Shown here in pieces: positions 51,325 to 64,000 of a stretch of DNA of 64,000 nt (position 1 is the first letter of the stretch; the number at the start of each line of letters is the position of its first letter). Source of the DNA: Methylotenera sp. RIFCSPLOWO2_02_FULL_45_14 (GTDB lineage: Bacteria > Pseudomonadota > Gammaproteobacteria > Burkholderiales > Methylophilaceae); assembly GCA_001803395.1 (NCBI GenBank), contig MHBU01000031.1, forward strand, positions 62,001 through 126,000, read 5' to 3'. The translations under genes were made by a program, and so were the position numbers. The notes below the pieces were generated by a model. It did not search any database and was not told the origin of the DNA. It was given only the letters and a program-made list of their open reading frames with translations.

Positions 51325-52139
51325 GCATGACACCCAATAATCTTCATGTTGAAATTATCGGCACAGGGCCTAACCTGGTATTACTTCACGGCTGGGGCAT
51401 GAATGGCGCCGTGTGGCAGCCTTTGGTTAAGCGATTGAGCAAGCTGTTTACACTGCATATTGTAGATTTACCTGGCATGGGTTTGAGCCGCCCGATCGAG
51501 CCGTTTCATTTGCATGCGGTTGCAGAAAAGGTGGCAGAAATATTACCTGCAAACGCAGACATTGTAGGTTGGTCCTTAGGTGCGCAAGTCGCTATGCGTA
51601 TTGCGCTAGATTACCCAGATTTGGTGCGCAGACTGGTGCTGGTAGGTGCAACGCCTTGTTTTGTGAATAGAAGTTTTGATCAGATAAGTGTTGAATACAA
51701 ATCCACATGGGATGTTGGCATTGAACCAGAGGTGTTTGGTAACTTTGCTGATAATGTGAACGAGGATTATCACAAAACCATGACGCAGTTTTTAACGCTG
51801 CAATGCATGGGTGCAAATGATGCAAGAAGTACCGTCAAGTTATTGCGTAATAAATTTGCGGAGCGGCCAACACCTACATCGCAAACTTTGTATCGTGCGC
51901 TTGACATATTATTAGAAACAGACTTGCGTGCTGAAATTGAGCATATAAGAAAACCCACATTGCTGGTTCATGGTGATAGAGATACGCTGGCGCCAGTGCA
52001 GGCAGCGCATTGGATGATGAAGACGCTCCCAGTCGGTTTTTTACGTGTAATGTCAGGCGCGTCGCATGCGCCGTTTTTATCGCATCAAGAGCAGTTTATT
52101 GATGCGATTGTGCAATTCTTAGAACCTCCACCGCTGTAA
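51321..52139 (+). CDS. bioH: pimeloyl-ACP methyl ester carboxylesterase
   Basis: alpha/beta hydrolase LLHGWGMNGAVW, GWSLGAQVA nucleophile elbow; within bio operon. Confidence 0.95.
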   Translation: MSMTPNNLHVEIIGTGPNLVLLHGWGMNGAVWQPLVKRLSKLFTLHIVDLPGMGLSRPIEPFHLHAVAEKVAEILPANADIVGWSLGAQVAMRIALDYPDLVRRLVLVGATPCFVNRSFDQISVEYKSTWDVGIEPEVFGNFADNVNEDYHKTMTQFLTLQCMGANDARSTVKLLRNKFAERPTPTSQTLYRALDILLETDLRAEIEHIRKPTLLVHGDRDTLAPVQAAHWMMKTLPVGFLRVMSGASHAPFLSHQEQFIDAIVQFLEPPPL

Positions 52140-52143
52140 ATTC

Positions 52144-53064
52144 ATGATGACAGACGATATTTATCGCATCGATAAAGCCCGTGCGCGTGCCTCTTTTGGC
52201 CGAGCGGCGGAAACTTACGATGCTGCGGCTATATTGCAAAAGCAAGTGCGGACAGAAATGCTGAGTCGCTTAGATTTAGTTAAACTCAATCCCAAAGTGA
52301 TACTGGATGCAGGTTGTGGAACGGGAATGGCTAGTCATGCACTGCAAAAAAGGTACGAAAAATCGCAGGTGGTATCCCTCGATTTTGCCTACCCTATGCT
52401 GCAAAAAACGCGACAAATATGCACGAATATAGGTTTTGGTTCTGGTTTTCTCAGGCAGCTTAAATCGTTGCTGGGCGGTGCAAAGCAGAACTTATTATGT
52501 GCAGATATTGAAGCACTGCCGCTAGCGAGTGCAAGTACAGGTTTGATATGGTCTAACTTAGCCATTCAGTGGTGTAATGATTTGGATGCCGCGTTACAAG
52601 AGTTTCATCGTGTGTTGCAGCCTGAAGGCTTGCTGATGTTCAGTACTTTTGGCCCAGATACCTTGCGTGAGTTAAGAATTGCCACCAGTGCAGCAAGTGG
52701 CAATGAATATACCAGTGTGAGTCGCTTTATTGATATGCATGACATTGGCGATGCACTGGTGCGGGCGGGCTTTAGTGCACCGGTGTTGGATGTGGAAAGA
52801 TTTACGCTCACCTATGATGATGTGAAAAGTGTGATGCGTGACCTTAAAAGCATTGGTGCGCACAATGCGACCGATGGCCGTGCGCGCGGCTTGCTAGGAC
52901 GCGGCTTTTTTGAAAAACTAGAACAAAGTTATGAGCAGTTCCGTATAGGCGGCAAATTGCCAGCTACGTTTGAAGTGGTATATGGCCATGCTTGGCGTGG
53001 GCAAGATAAGCCCAGGTTTGACGATGGTGTGTCGCCAGTGACTTTTAAACCTAGAAACAAATAA
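52144..53064 (+). CDS. bioC: malonyl-ACP O-methyltransferase
   Basis: ARASFGRAAETYDAAAILQKQV, VILDAGCGTGMAS SAM motif; within bio operon. Confidence 0.96.
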   Translation: MMTDDIYRIDKARARASFGRAAETYDAAAILQKQVRTEMLSRLDLVKLNPKVILDAGCGTGMASHALQKRYEKSQVVSLDFAYPMLQKTRQICTNIGFGSGFLRQLKSLLGGAKQNLLCADIEALPLASASTGLIWSNLAIQWCNDLDAALQEFHRVLQPEGLLMFSTFGPDTLRELRIATSAASGNEYTSVSRFIDMHDIGDALVRAGFSAPVLDVERFTLTYDDVKSVMRDLKSIGAHNATDGRARGLLGRGFFEKLEQSYEQFRIGGKLPATFEVVYGHAWRGQDKPRFDDGVSPVTFKPRNK

Positions 53065-53070
53065 AGCGAT

Positions 53071-53727
53071 ATGGCGCAGTCTTATTTTGTTATCGGCACG
53101 GATACCAACGTAGGTAAAACCTATGTTGCAAGTCGCCTGGTGCAACATTTTGCGCAGTTAGGCTTAAAAGCCATAGGTATGAAGCCGATTGCTTCAGGTT
53201 GCGAACCGGGCGAGCAAGGCGAGCTGCAAAATGAAGATGTCATTGCACTCAGCAATGCCAGTAACGTAGCTGCACCAAAAAATTTAATCAACCCATATTA
53301 CTTTGCACCAGCCATTGCACCACATATCGCGGCAGAGCAAGCGGCTGTTGTGATTAGTTTAGATGCCATTGTTAACGCTTATCAGCAACTAACTACTTTG
53401 GCAGAGGTGGTGATTGTGGAAGGTGCTGGCGGGTTTTTTGTACCGCTCAATCAAACGCAAACGTTAGCTGACTTAGCCGTTCAGCTTAATATTCCCATTA
53501 TTTTAGTGGTAGGCATACGCTTAGGTTGCATCAATCATGCGCTACTGACGGTTGAAGCGATAAAAGCCCGTGGACTAACCCTTGCAGGTTGGGTCGCGAA
53601 CGAAATTGATCCAAACTCACGTATGTTTGAAGAAAATTTAACCAGCTTACAGCAGCGCATTGCTGCACCGTGTTTGAGTGTGGTGCGTTGGCAGGGTACA
53701 GCGCTTTTTGACTTTGCCAGTTTGTAG
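53071..53727 (+). CDS. bioD: dethiobiotin synthase
   Basis: YFVIGTDTNVGKTYVASRL, KPIASGCE, VEGAGGFFVPL. Confidence 0.97.
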   Translation: MAQSYFVIGTDTNVGKTYVASRLVQHFAQLGLKAIGMKPIASGCEPGEQGELQNEDVIALSNASNVAAPKNLINPYYFAPAIAPHIAAEQAAVVISLDAIVNAYQQLTTLAEVVIVEGAGGFFVPLNQTQTLADLAVQLNIPIILVVGIRLGCINHALLTVEAIKARGLTLAGWVANEIDPNSRMFEENLTSLQQRIAAPCLSVVRWQGTALFDFASL

Positions 53728-53798
53728 TCAATCCGCTAAACAAGCGGTCGCCGCTCCTTGGTAAAGTTCAATTAACTCAGCTTGTTCTAGCATTAAGC

Positions 53799-55376
53799 TT
53801 ACTGTGCGACTTCCGCAGATTCAACCACCACTTTATATAACTTTGCTTCTTGTGCTGTCGCCACTTTTGCCCCCACTGCAATTTGGTTGCGTTTACCTGG
53901 CGCTATGCCGTTAATCTGCATAGGTGCGCTTTGTGTGACTGCACGGCCTGTTTTTGCATCATATTTCACCACGCGCACTTGCACGCGACCAATAGGTGTA
54001 GAAGTGATATTTTGCACGACTGCAAATAAGTTGCCTGCATTATCAGCCTGTGCGCCTGCCTTAATATACTTCGCTGGATTGCGTGGTAAATCCAAGCGAA
54101 TGCCACGGGCTGAGGCTTCTTTACCAATATCGGAGTTAGAGTCAGCCGCTACTTGGTAATGTTGTAGTGCGACATCGGTTTGACCACGATCTTCAGCTAT
54201 TTGGCCAAGCAAGGCATGTCCAGGTGCTGTAGGTAATAGCTCATTGGCGCGTTTTAGATAAGGCTCCGCTTCAGTTTTTTTCCCCATATTAAATAGCGCA
54301 ATGCCGCTTTGGATATGAGGTTTAAAGTAGTCAGGCTGCATTTTGATGGCTTTGTCGTAAAAGGCTAAAGCTTCTTGCGGTTTCTTTTGCGTTAAGGCGA
54401 TATCACCGAGCAGCTCTTGAAAGCGCGCTTCACGCGGTTCACCGGCGATAGCTTGTTTGGCCAAGACGGTTGCTTTAACTGTGTCTTTTGCTGCCAGTGC
54501 TTTTACGCCTTCATCATAGGCTTTGTAAGCGGCTTGAGTCGATCTAAGTTTGGCAGTTTTTTGAGCATAAACCTCTTTACCCCACTCCCCGCCAGCACCT
54601 ACTTGGGTTAGTGTTACTTTGTTCGCATCAACGCGCGCCTGAGAGGGAGGGTGGCTAGCAAATAAACCCTCAATGAAGTTACTTTTACGGTCAGCACTTA
54701 ACTTCACAAAAGTTTCTTGTAACGTCACCGCTGCCGCTGGGTCGTAACCTGCTTTTTTCATGTATTGCATGCCGTATAAATCAGACTCACTCTCAGCATC
54801 ACGGCCGTATTTACTACTCACCAGTTGCGACCCCACTTGCGCACCGCCAACAATCAAATTGGCGTAGTCGGTATTTTGTGCGCCTATACCAACGGCGATC
54901 ATCGCACCTTGCATAAATATACCGCGTTCCATCCCTTGAGCGCCATGGCGAGCGGCAGCGTGCACCATTTCGTGCCCCATTACAGCCGCTAATTCAGCTT
55001 CACTATTCAATTCATAAAGCAGGCCACGATTGAATGCAATTTTTCCGCCCGGCATTGCCCATGCATTGGGTACGGAGTCATTGATCACAGTATATTCATA
55101 AGGAAGCTTACGGTCTGACACTGCCGCCAGCTTGTCACCGACACTTTTTACATAAGCAGTAAGCTCAGGGTCGAGAACGTAATCCCCGCCTTGAGATTGG
55201 CGCGTCGGTGAGTAATTTTTCTGGCCAATCGAGATTTCCTGTGCTTCGGACACCAGCTGAAACTCACGTTTCTTAGTCACGGGGTTGGTGCCACATGCGC
55301 TGGGTAAAAGCGTCAGGGCTACTAAAAAAGTGACTGATAATTTTTTGCTGATGTTTAGGGATAGCTTATGTTGCAT
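53799..55376 (-). CDS. M48 family metalloprotease with TPR repeats (BepA/YfgC-like)
   Basis: GHEMVHAAARHGAQ HExxH motif, lipobox LPSACGTN, C-terminal TPRs. Confidence 0.92.
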   Translation of the reverse strand: MQHKLSLNISKKLSVTFLVALTLLPSACGTNPVTKKREFQLVSEAQEISIGQKNYSPTRQSQGGDYVLDPELTAYVKSVGDKLAAVSDRKLPYEYTVINDSVPNAWAMPGGKIAFNRGLLYELNSEAELAAVMGHEMVHAAARHGAQGMERGIFMQGAMIAVGIGAQNTDYANLIVGGAQVGSQLVSSKYGRDAESESDLYGMQYMKKAGYDPAAAVTLQETFVKLSADRKSNFIEGLFASHPPSQARVDANKVTLTQVGAGGEWGKEVYAQKTAKLRSTQAAYKAYDEGVKALAAKDTVKATVLAKQAIAGEPREARFQELLGDIALTQKKPQEALAFYDKAIKMQPDYFKPHIQSGIALFNMGKKTEAEPYLKRANELLPTAPGHALLGQIAEDRGQTDVALQHYQVAADSNSDIGKEASARGIRLDLPRNPAKYIKAGAQADNAGNLFAVVQNITSTPIGRVQVRVVKYDAKTGRAVTQSAPMQINGIAPGKRNQIAVGAKVATAQEAKLYKVVVESAEVAQ

Positions 55377-55509
55377 GATGATGCACTCGACTGTTTGATA
55401 TAAAAACGAATTAAAAGCATAGCGCAAAAATGTTGATGCGCTAATAGTTTTTGATGCGCCAATCGTAAAGTTTCGTAAAGCTCAGCCTGAATATTAGGCG
55501 CTAATTTAG

Positions 55510-56184
55510 CTATTTGTAGAGGTTATGCGCGTGAATATATTCAATCACACTGTCTGGCATTAGGTAGCGCGCAGAATAGCCGTGCTTAAATGCTTCACGA
55601 ATCGCCGTAGATGAAATATCCAGTGCTGTGACTGGGCGCATGGTGACAAATCCCGCAGGTGATGTATGTAAATCATCACCATTTTCAGAGTAGTGATTAT
55701 GCAGAAAAGTTTCCAGTAATTTCGGCAGTTTATTTGCCTCTGTTTGCGCCGTAGGTCTTTGTACTAGCACAATATGGCAGAGTGGAATGATTTCCTGCCA
55801 GCGGTGCCATGTATCAAATTTGGTAAAAGCGTCACTTCCCATGAATAGTGTAATGCTGGTTTGAGAGCCGAGTTCTTCACGCAGACTTAGCAGCGTGTCT
55901 ATGGTGTAAGAAGCGCCAGTTCTGCGTAACTCACAATCGTCAAAGGTAAAAACAGGGTTATTTGCAATTCCCAGACGTACCATGGCAGCACGATGTTCTG
56001 CGCTGATAGAGGGGGTGTTTTTGTGCGGTGGATTGGCGGCGGGGATAAAGCGTACTTCATCAAAATTTAAGGTATCCGCAAGCTCTTGCGCCATGCGTAA
56101 ATGCCCAAAATGAATCGGGTTGAATGTGCCGCCCAAAATACCGATTGAAGGTATTTGAATTGTAGGATCTCCGATAGCTTTCAA
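55510..56184 (-). CDS. nadD: nicotinate-nucleotide adenylyltransferase
   Basis: GILGGTFNPIHFGHLRMAQEL, GSDAFTKFDTWHRWQEI, SSTAIREA. Confidence 0.96.
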   Translation of the reverse strand: MKAIGDPTIQIPSIGILGGTFNPIHFGHLRMAQELADTLNFDEVRFIPAANPPHKNTPSISAEHRAAMVRLGIANNPVFTFDDCELRRTGASYTIDTLLSLREELGSQTSITLFMGSDAFTKFDTWHRWQEIIPLCHIVLVQRPTAQTEANKLPKLLETFLHNHYSENGDDLHTSPAGFVTMRPVTALDISSTAIREAFKHGYSARYLMPDSVIEYIHAHNLYK

Positions 56185-56200
56185 ACTTGCGTCCGTTTAG

Positions 56201-57457
56201 TCAAGCGCGAACGTGTCCATCGCCCAATACCACATATTTAAGCGAGGTTAAGCCCTCTAAGCCGACTGGGCCGCGTGCATGTAACTTGTCTGTTGAAATG
56301 CCGATTTCAGCACCTAAGCCATATTCAAAGCCATCGGCAAAACGTGTGGATGCATTTACCATGACGCTACTGGAATCTACTTCACGTAAGAATCTACGAG
56401 CCTTAGTGTAGTTTTCCGTCACAATCGCCTCGGTATGTTGCGATGAGTGTTGGTTGATATGGGCAATCGCTTCATCTAAACCACTCACCACTTTGCAGGA
56501 AATAATCGCCGCGAGGTATTCCGTGTAATAATCTTCCTCAGTCGCTGGTTTTGCCTGTTTCACTAAGCGACAAGTTTCCGCGCAGCCACGAATTTCAATG
56601 CCGTGTGCAGTCAGCATGTCTGCCAGTTTAGGTAGCATCGTAGCAGCAACTGAGCGTGCAATCAGTAGCGATTCCGCAGTGTTGCAAGTGCCGAGCCGTT
56701 GTGTTTTGCTGTTTTCTAAAATCCGCAAAGCTTTATCAAAATCTGCATCATCATCTACATATACATGGCAATTGCCATCTAGATGCTTAATGACAGGAAT
56801 ACGTGCATCGTTAGAAATGCGCTCGATCAGCCCCTTGCCGCCGCGAGGCACAATCACATCTATGTATTGTTTCATGGTAATTAACTCACCTACGGCGGCG
56901 CGGTCTGTGGTTTCCACCACCTGTACTGCTGTAGTTGGCAAGCCAGCGGCAGCAAGGCCTTCATGCACCAGTTTTGCCAGTGCCTGATTGCAATGTATCG
57001 CTTCACTTCCGCCGCGCAAAATGGCAGCGTTGCCAGACTTGATGCACAAGCCGGCAGCGTCAACCGTTACATTGGGGCGTGCTTCATAAATAATGCCAAT
57101 CACGCCCAGTGGTACGCGCATTTGCCCAATTTGAATGCCGCTTGGGCGATATTTGAAATTGCTCATCTCGCCAATTGGGTCAGCAAGGCTCGCAATTTGT
57201 GTCAGACCCTCTGCCATGCTGTTAATAGACTTTTCAGTCAAGGAGAGTCGGTCTAACATCGCCGCATCTAATCCGTTAGCACGTGCGGCGTCTAAATCCA
57301 GTTTGTTTGCAGTAAGTAGCGCGGCTTTTTCACGCAAGATTGCTGTAGCAATCGCATGCAACGCGATATTTTTTTGGTTAGTTTCGGCGCTCGCCATCAA
57401 GCGAGAGGCTTTGCGTGCCTCAATACCCATTTGTTGCATGTAATTTTTAATGTCCAT
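56201..57457 (-). CDS. proA: gamma-glutamyl phosphate reductase
   Basis: [79 protein letters not shown]. Confidence 0.98.
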   Translation of the reverse strand: MDIKNYMQQMGIEARKASRLMASAETNQKNIALHAIATAILREKAALLTANKLDLDAARANGLDAAMLDRLSLTEKSINSMAEGLTQIASLADPIGEMSNFKYRPSGIQIGQMRVPLGVIGIIYEARPNVTVDAAGLCIKSGNAAILRGGSEAIHCNQALAKLVHEGLAAAGLPTTAVQVVETTDRAAVGELITMKQYIDVIVPRGGKGLIERISNDARIPVIKHLDGNCHVYVDDDADFDKALRILENSKTQRLGTCNTAESLLIARSVAATMLPKLADMLTAHGIEIRGCAETCRLVKQAKPATEEDYYTEYLAAIISCKVVSGLDEAIAHINQHSSQHTEAIVTENYTKARRFLREVDSSSVMVNASTRFADGFEYGLGAEIGISTDKLHARGPVGLEGLTSLKYVVLGDGHVRA

Positions 57458-57535
57458 AGTGCATTATACTTTTTTCGTGAGAGTGATGTTTGTTTTGGTC
57501 AAGCTCCATTCCCTCCATAAAAGGGAGGGGAATAA

Positions 57536-58549
57536 TTACCGCCCGCGTACTTTAGCTAAGCCGAAACAAAGCCGTGAAATCTCCAGCCAAGCATCTCCCA
57601 GCATGACGCCTTTGGCAGTTTTATCAATATCTGCCAATTTTTGGAGCGTGGCTTCTAATTGGCGCAGGCTAAGGCGGGTCAGTGCACGTTTAACTAAAGC
57701 TTGTTTGTCACCATAAATACGTGCATTGGTCATGGCACTAGTCAGGTTTTCGCCGCGCATTTCTGCTTGTTTAATACGTAGCAAAGGTCGTAATACCCAC
57801 AGCAGCGGGTTCATTACGGCAACCGCATTTTCGCCCTCATCTTGCAAGCCTTGCAAAATACGCACGGTGCGCTCGGCATCGCCCGCGAGTACGGCTTCAC
57901 CTAACTGAAAAGCATCGTAACGTGAAACATTAAGCACGGCTTCACGCACGGTGGCATCGCTTAGTTCACCTTGTGGGTATAAAAGCCCTAGCTTTTGCAC
58001 TTCCTGGTTCGCTGCCAGCAGGTTGCCCTCTACCTGATGTGCTAAAAACTCTAGCGTTTGCACACTGGTATGCTGACCTTGCAGGGCTAGCCGGTTGGCA
58101 ATCCATTTGGGTAAATTGGCCGCGTCAATTTCATTGAGGGTAATCGTCTGTGATTGCGCTTCTAACGCTGAAAACCATGCACTATTTTTAGCATCTCGTT
58201 CTAAGGCGGGCAAGATAATCACAACCGTGGTATCTGGCAGCGATTTTGCCGCCAACGCTTGCAGTGCTTTACTGCCTTCAACACCTGGTTTACCGCTTGG
58301 AATGTTAAGCTCTAATAAACGACGGCTTGAAAAAAGAGAAATAGACTGGCCGAAACTCTGAATTTGCTGCCAGTCAAAATTGCGCTCTACGGTTAAAATG
58401 TTGCGCTCATCAAAACCTTGGCTACGTGCGGCAGCACGAATCGCATCCAAACATTCGCGTTGCGCTAGGGGTTCATCACCCACTAATACGTAAAGCGGTT
58501 GTAAACCTTGCTTGAGATGTGCTTCGAGTTGAGTTTGAGCTAAGCGCAT
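57536..58549 (-). CDS. holA: DNA polymerase III subunit delta
   Basis: LQPLYVLVGDEPLAQRECLDAIRAAA N-terminal pattern; leuS-lptE-holA order. Confidence 0.95.
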   Translation of the reverse strand: MRLAQTQLEAHLKQGLQPLYVLVGDEPLAQRECLDAIRAAARSQGFDERNILTVERNFDWQQIQSFGQSISLFSSRRLLELNIPSGKPGVEGSKALQALAAKSLPDTTVVIILPALERDAKNSAWFSALEAQSQTITLNEIDAANLPKWIANRLALQGQHTSVQTLEFLAHQVEGNLLAANQEVQKLGLLYPQGELSDATVREAVLNVSRYDAFQLGEAVLAGDAERTVRILQGLQDEGENAVAVMNPLLWVLRPLLRIKQAEMRGENLTSAMTNARIYGDKQALVKRALTRLSLRQLEATLQKLADIDKTAKGVMLGDAWLEISRLCFGLAKVRGR

Positions 58550-58560
58550 GGTTAAATGAG

Positions 58561-59061
58561 CTATTTAGTCGTTAGTTTAATGGCAGTTAAACGACGTAAA
58601 ACTTCGCGCACAGCGTCCTGTCGCATGTCCGCGTTCAGCCTTGATTCTTCATCAGCTTTGCCGAGTAAGGCATTGTCGTTATATGAAAAATCACGGCGTG
58701 CTTGCACGGTTTGCACTTTGCTCCATATAGGGTTAGCTGGTTCACGTGTTCTAAAGTTCGCACGATAATTCAGCTCAAACTCGCGCACTAAACCACCGCC
58801 GCTTAACGACAAAATGCGTTTTTCATAGGTTTCGTTCAGTAATTCCAATAATAGCTCTGCGCCCTCGGCATTTTCTACCACTTGCACGCCATTGGTTTTT
58901 AGTGTCTGTTTCAGATCACGCGAGATACTTAGTGGGGCACCTTGAATATATAAGTTTTTGAATGAAAGCTCAGTCATGCCACGAAGTTGAAATCCGCAAG
59001 CGGAAAGGGCCAGCGTGAATAATACGAATAGACTGATATGGCGCATGATGGTTTTTTGCAT
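58561..59061 (-). CDS. lptE: LPS-assembly lipoprotein LptE
   Basis: LALSACGFQLRGMTELSFKNLYI; between leuS and holA. Confidence 0.93.
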   Translation of the reverse strand: MQKTIMRHISLFVLFTLALSACGFQLRGMTELSFKNLYIQGAPLSISRDLKQTLKTNGVQVVENAEGAELLLELLNETYEKRILSLSGGGLVREFELNYRANFRTREPANPIWSKVQTVQARRDFSYNDNALLGKADEESRLNADMRQDAVREVLRRLTAIKLTTK

Positions 59062-59080
59062 GGTAATTTCTTTCATAGAC

Positions 59081-61543
<2,463 letters not shown>

Positions 61544-61670
61544 TTAGCTATTCTTGAGGTTTGAATGAGTAGCGAAATTATACCGTGAAGCGTGGGTTAC
61601 GTCATAGATTGTCATTCTGAACGTAGTGAAGAATCTAGTCTGGTTGAGGCTTTAGTTTAGTTGAAAGTTG

Positions 61671-61975
61671 TCGGGGTTGCCCGACGGCAAGGTACTTTAT
61701 TTTTCTTGTCCAAAATAAAGTACCCAAACAAAACGACACCCCCTGTCGCTTGCTTCCTGCGTTGCTCGTCTTAATGGGTGGCAATCGGAAACTCGCCCAA
61801 TAAAATCATTTGGGCTCAAACAGCCGATTGCCGAAAGCTCCCTGTGCTACTCGGCACGACAGCAGGGGATTTGTGGGAGTGCAGCTAACTTGTAGCCGCG
61901 ATGAAGCGTAGCGAAATCGAGGTTAACTTCCCCTCGATTTCGCCTATGGCTGCATCACGGCTACGTGATGTGGTC
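61671..61975. repeat. structured intergenic repeat region with consecutive perfect hairpins
   Basis: ggtactttatttt/aaaataaagtacc (13 bp), ggcaatcgg/ccgattgcc (9 bp), gcgaaatcgagg/cctcgatttcgc (12 bp), catcacg/cgtgatg (7 bp). Confidence 0.75.
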
Positions 61976-61985
61976 AAAATAGCAA

Positions 61986-62648
<663 letters not shown>

Positions 62649-62824
62649 CTAACTTTGATGGATTGGAGTTTATTTTGGTAATAATTATATCAGCTCAAAC
62701 CCGCCTGTGAGATTCATATCTCAACCTTTTCAACTGACTTGTTGGGCGGGATGTTGTGTGAATGAGGCGTGATGCCTCGTCGTTAACTTGTGGTGAAAAG
62801 TGGCAGGGTGTTTAAAGGGGAGCT

Positions 62825-64000
62825 TTACAAGTTAATATCTTCTAAATTTTTACCCGATAGTGCACGGCTAACGCTCGCATTCATACGCGCGGCTGCAAAT
62901 GCTTCAGTGGCATGGTTGAGTGCATCTACCGCTTGGTGTATAGCTGTGGCATCTTCAGTGGCGGTGAGTGATTGCAGGCGTTGTATTTCTGATTCAATCG
63001 TCTGTTTTTCTGTGTCGCTAATTAAGTTGCCATCAACGGTTAATGCTGCTGTAACTGAGCTGATAATGGCGCCAGCACTTACCCGTGCTTCAGCCAGCAT
63101 ACGCGCTTTTTTATCTGCTTCTGCACTATTGAACGAGGCTTTGAGCATATCGGTAATTTCATCTTCGCTCAAACCATAAGAAGGTTTAACGGCAATATGT
63201 GCCTCTATGCCTGTGCTTTGTTCACGGGCCGAAACGGATAATAAGCCATCCGCATCTACGGTAAATGTAACGCGGATACGCGCAGCCCCTGCGGCCATCG
63301 GTGGAATGCCGCGAAGCTCAAAGCGTGCAAGCGAGCGGCAATCGCTCACTAACTCACGCTCACCTTGCACCACGTGAATGCTCATGGCGGTTTGGCCATC
63401 TTTATAAGTGGTAAATTCCTGCGCGCGCGCAATTGGTAAGGTGCTGTTACGATGGATGACTTTTTCTACCAAGCCGCCCATGGTCTCCAGACCTAAAGAT
63501 AGTGGAGTGACATCAAGCAGTAATAAGTCATCATCACTTTTGTTGCCAGCTAGAATATTAGCTTGTATGGCTGCACCCAAGGCGACTACTTTGTCAGGGT
63601 CTAAATTGGTGAGCGGCTCTTGCTTAAAGTAAGTTTGTACCGCATACCTAAGATGCGGCATGCGGGTGGCACCGCCCACCAGCACGACGCCGTCAATATT
63701 TTCAATGGTCAGGTTAGCATCGCGCATGGCTTTGCGTGTGGGTGATAGTGTTTTGGTGACAAGATGTTGCGTAATTTCTACTAATTGCGGCGCGGTGAGT
63801 GCGACATCAACCAGCGTACCATTGCTTAAACGGCAAACAATCTGTGCTTCGAAGTTATCGGTGAGCCATTCTTTAGCTTGGCGGGCTTTGGTGAGTAAAA
63901 GCCGTGTATCTTCTTCGCTTAATGGTGCAAAATTGCTGCTGCTTTCGCGCACTTTGTCTAATATCCAGCAGTAGATACGGTGGTCAAAATCATCGCCGCC
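62825..64000 (-). CDS. hscA: Hsp70-family Fe-S assembly chaperone HscA, partial (runs off window end)
   Basis: [48 protein letters not shown]..., [39 protein letters not shown]. Confidence 0.92.
   Translation of the reverse strand, partial: GGDDFDHRIYCWILDKVRESSSNFAPLSEEDTRLLLTKARQAKEWLTDNFEAQIVCRLSNGTLVDVALTAPQLVEITQHLVTKTLSPTRKAMRDANLTIENIDGVVLVGGATRMPHLRYAVQTYFKQEPLTNLDPDKVVALGAAIQANILAGNKSDDDLLLLDVTPLSLGLETMGGLVEKVIHRNSTLPIARAQEFTTYKDGQTAMSIHVVQGERELVSDCRSLARFELRGIPPMAAGAARIRVTFTVDADGLLSVSAREQSTGIEAHIAVKPSYGLSEDEITDMLKASFNSAEADKKARMLAEARVSAGAIISSVTAALTVDGNLISDTEKQTIESEIQRLQSLTATEDATAIHQAVDALNHATEAFAAARMNASVSRALSGKNLEDINL

Overview
This 64 kb window is chromosomal DNA. Protein content (caa3-type cytochrome oxidase, mxaRSACKL methanol-dehydrogenase accessory genes, gene order) suggests a betaproteobacterial methylotroph of Methylophilaceae/Methylotenera type; this taxonomy is inferred, not tested. 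Most of the window is housekeeping: a cox operon, glgP-like phosphorylase, ccoS/ccoI, clpB, envC-gpmI, grxC-secB-gpsA, bioBFHCD, proA-nadD, adk, leuS-lptE-holA and hscA. The accessory region at about 15-25 kb holds small envelope/stress proteins (PLD lipoprotein, BON, lmo0937-like, DUF883, CsbD, collagen-like lipoprotein, PagP, DUF2127) and is unusually rich in decaying genes: a frameshifted DUF883 gene, a DUF3309 gene with a frameshift plus an in-frame TGA, and a C-terminal remnant of a PQQ sugar dehydrogenase. The main finds are: (1) a degenerate native trmL remnant on the minus strand next to an intact, dissimilar trmL on the plus strand, suggesting xenologous replacement; (2) an mxaRSACKL operon with no adjacent mxaFJGI, followed by a molybdopterin oxidoreductase; (3) a MITE-like element with near-perfect terminal inverted repeats, plus a possible related IS end; (4) a palindromic repeat found both intergenically and in frame inside leuS (FPEPVEG insertion); (5) a 300 bp intergenic region with several perfect hairpins; (6) a recurring CGTCTGT-CGTTAGCGCACG motif in the stress-gene island. 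No CRISPR array, rRNA, tRNA or intact transposase was recognised.
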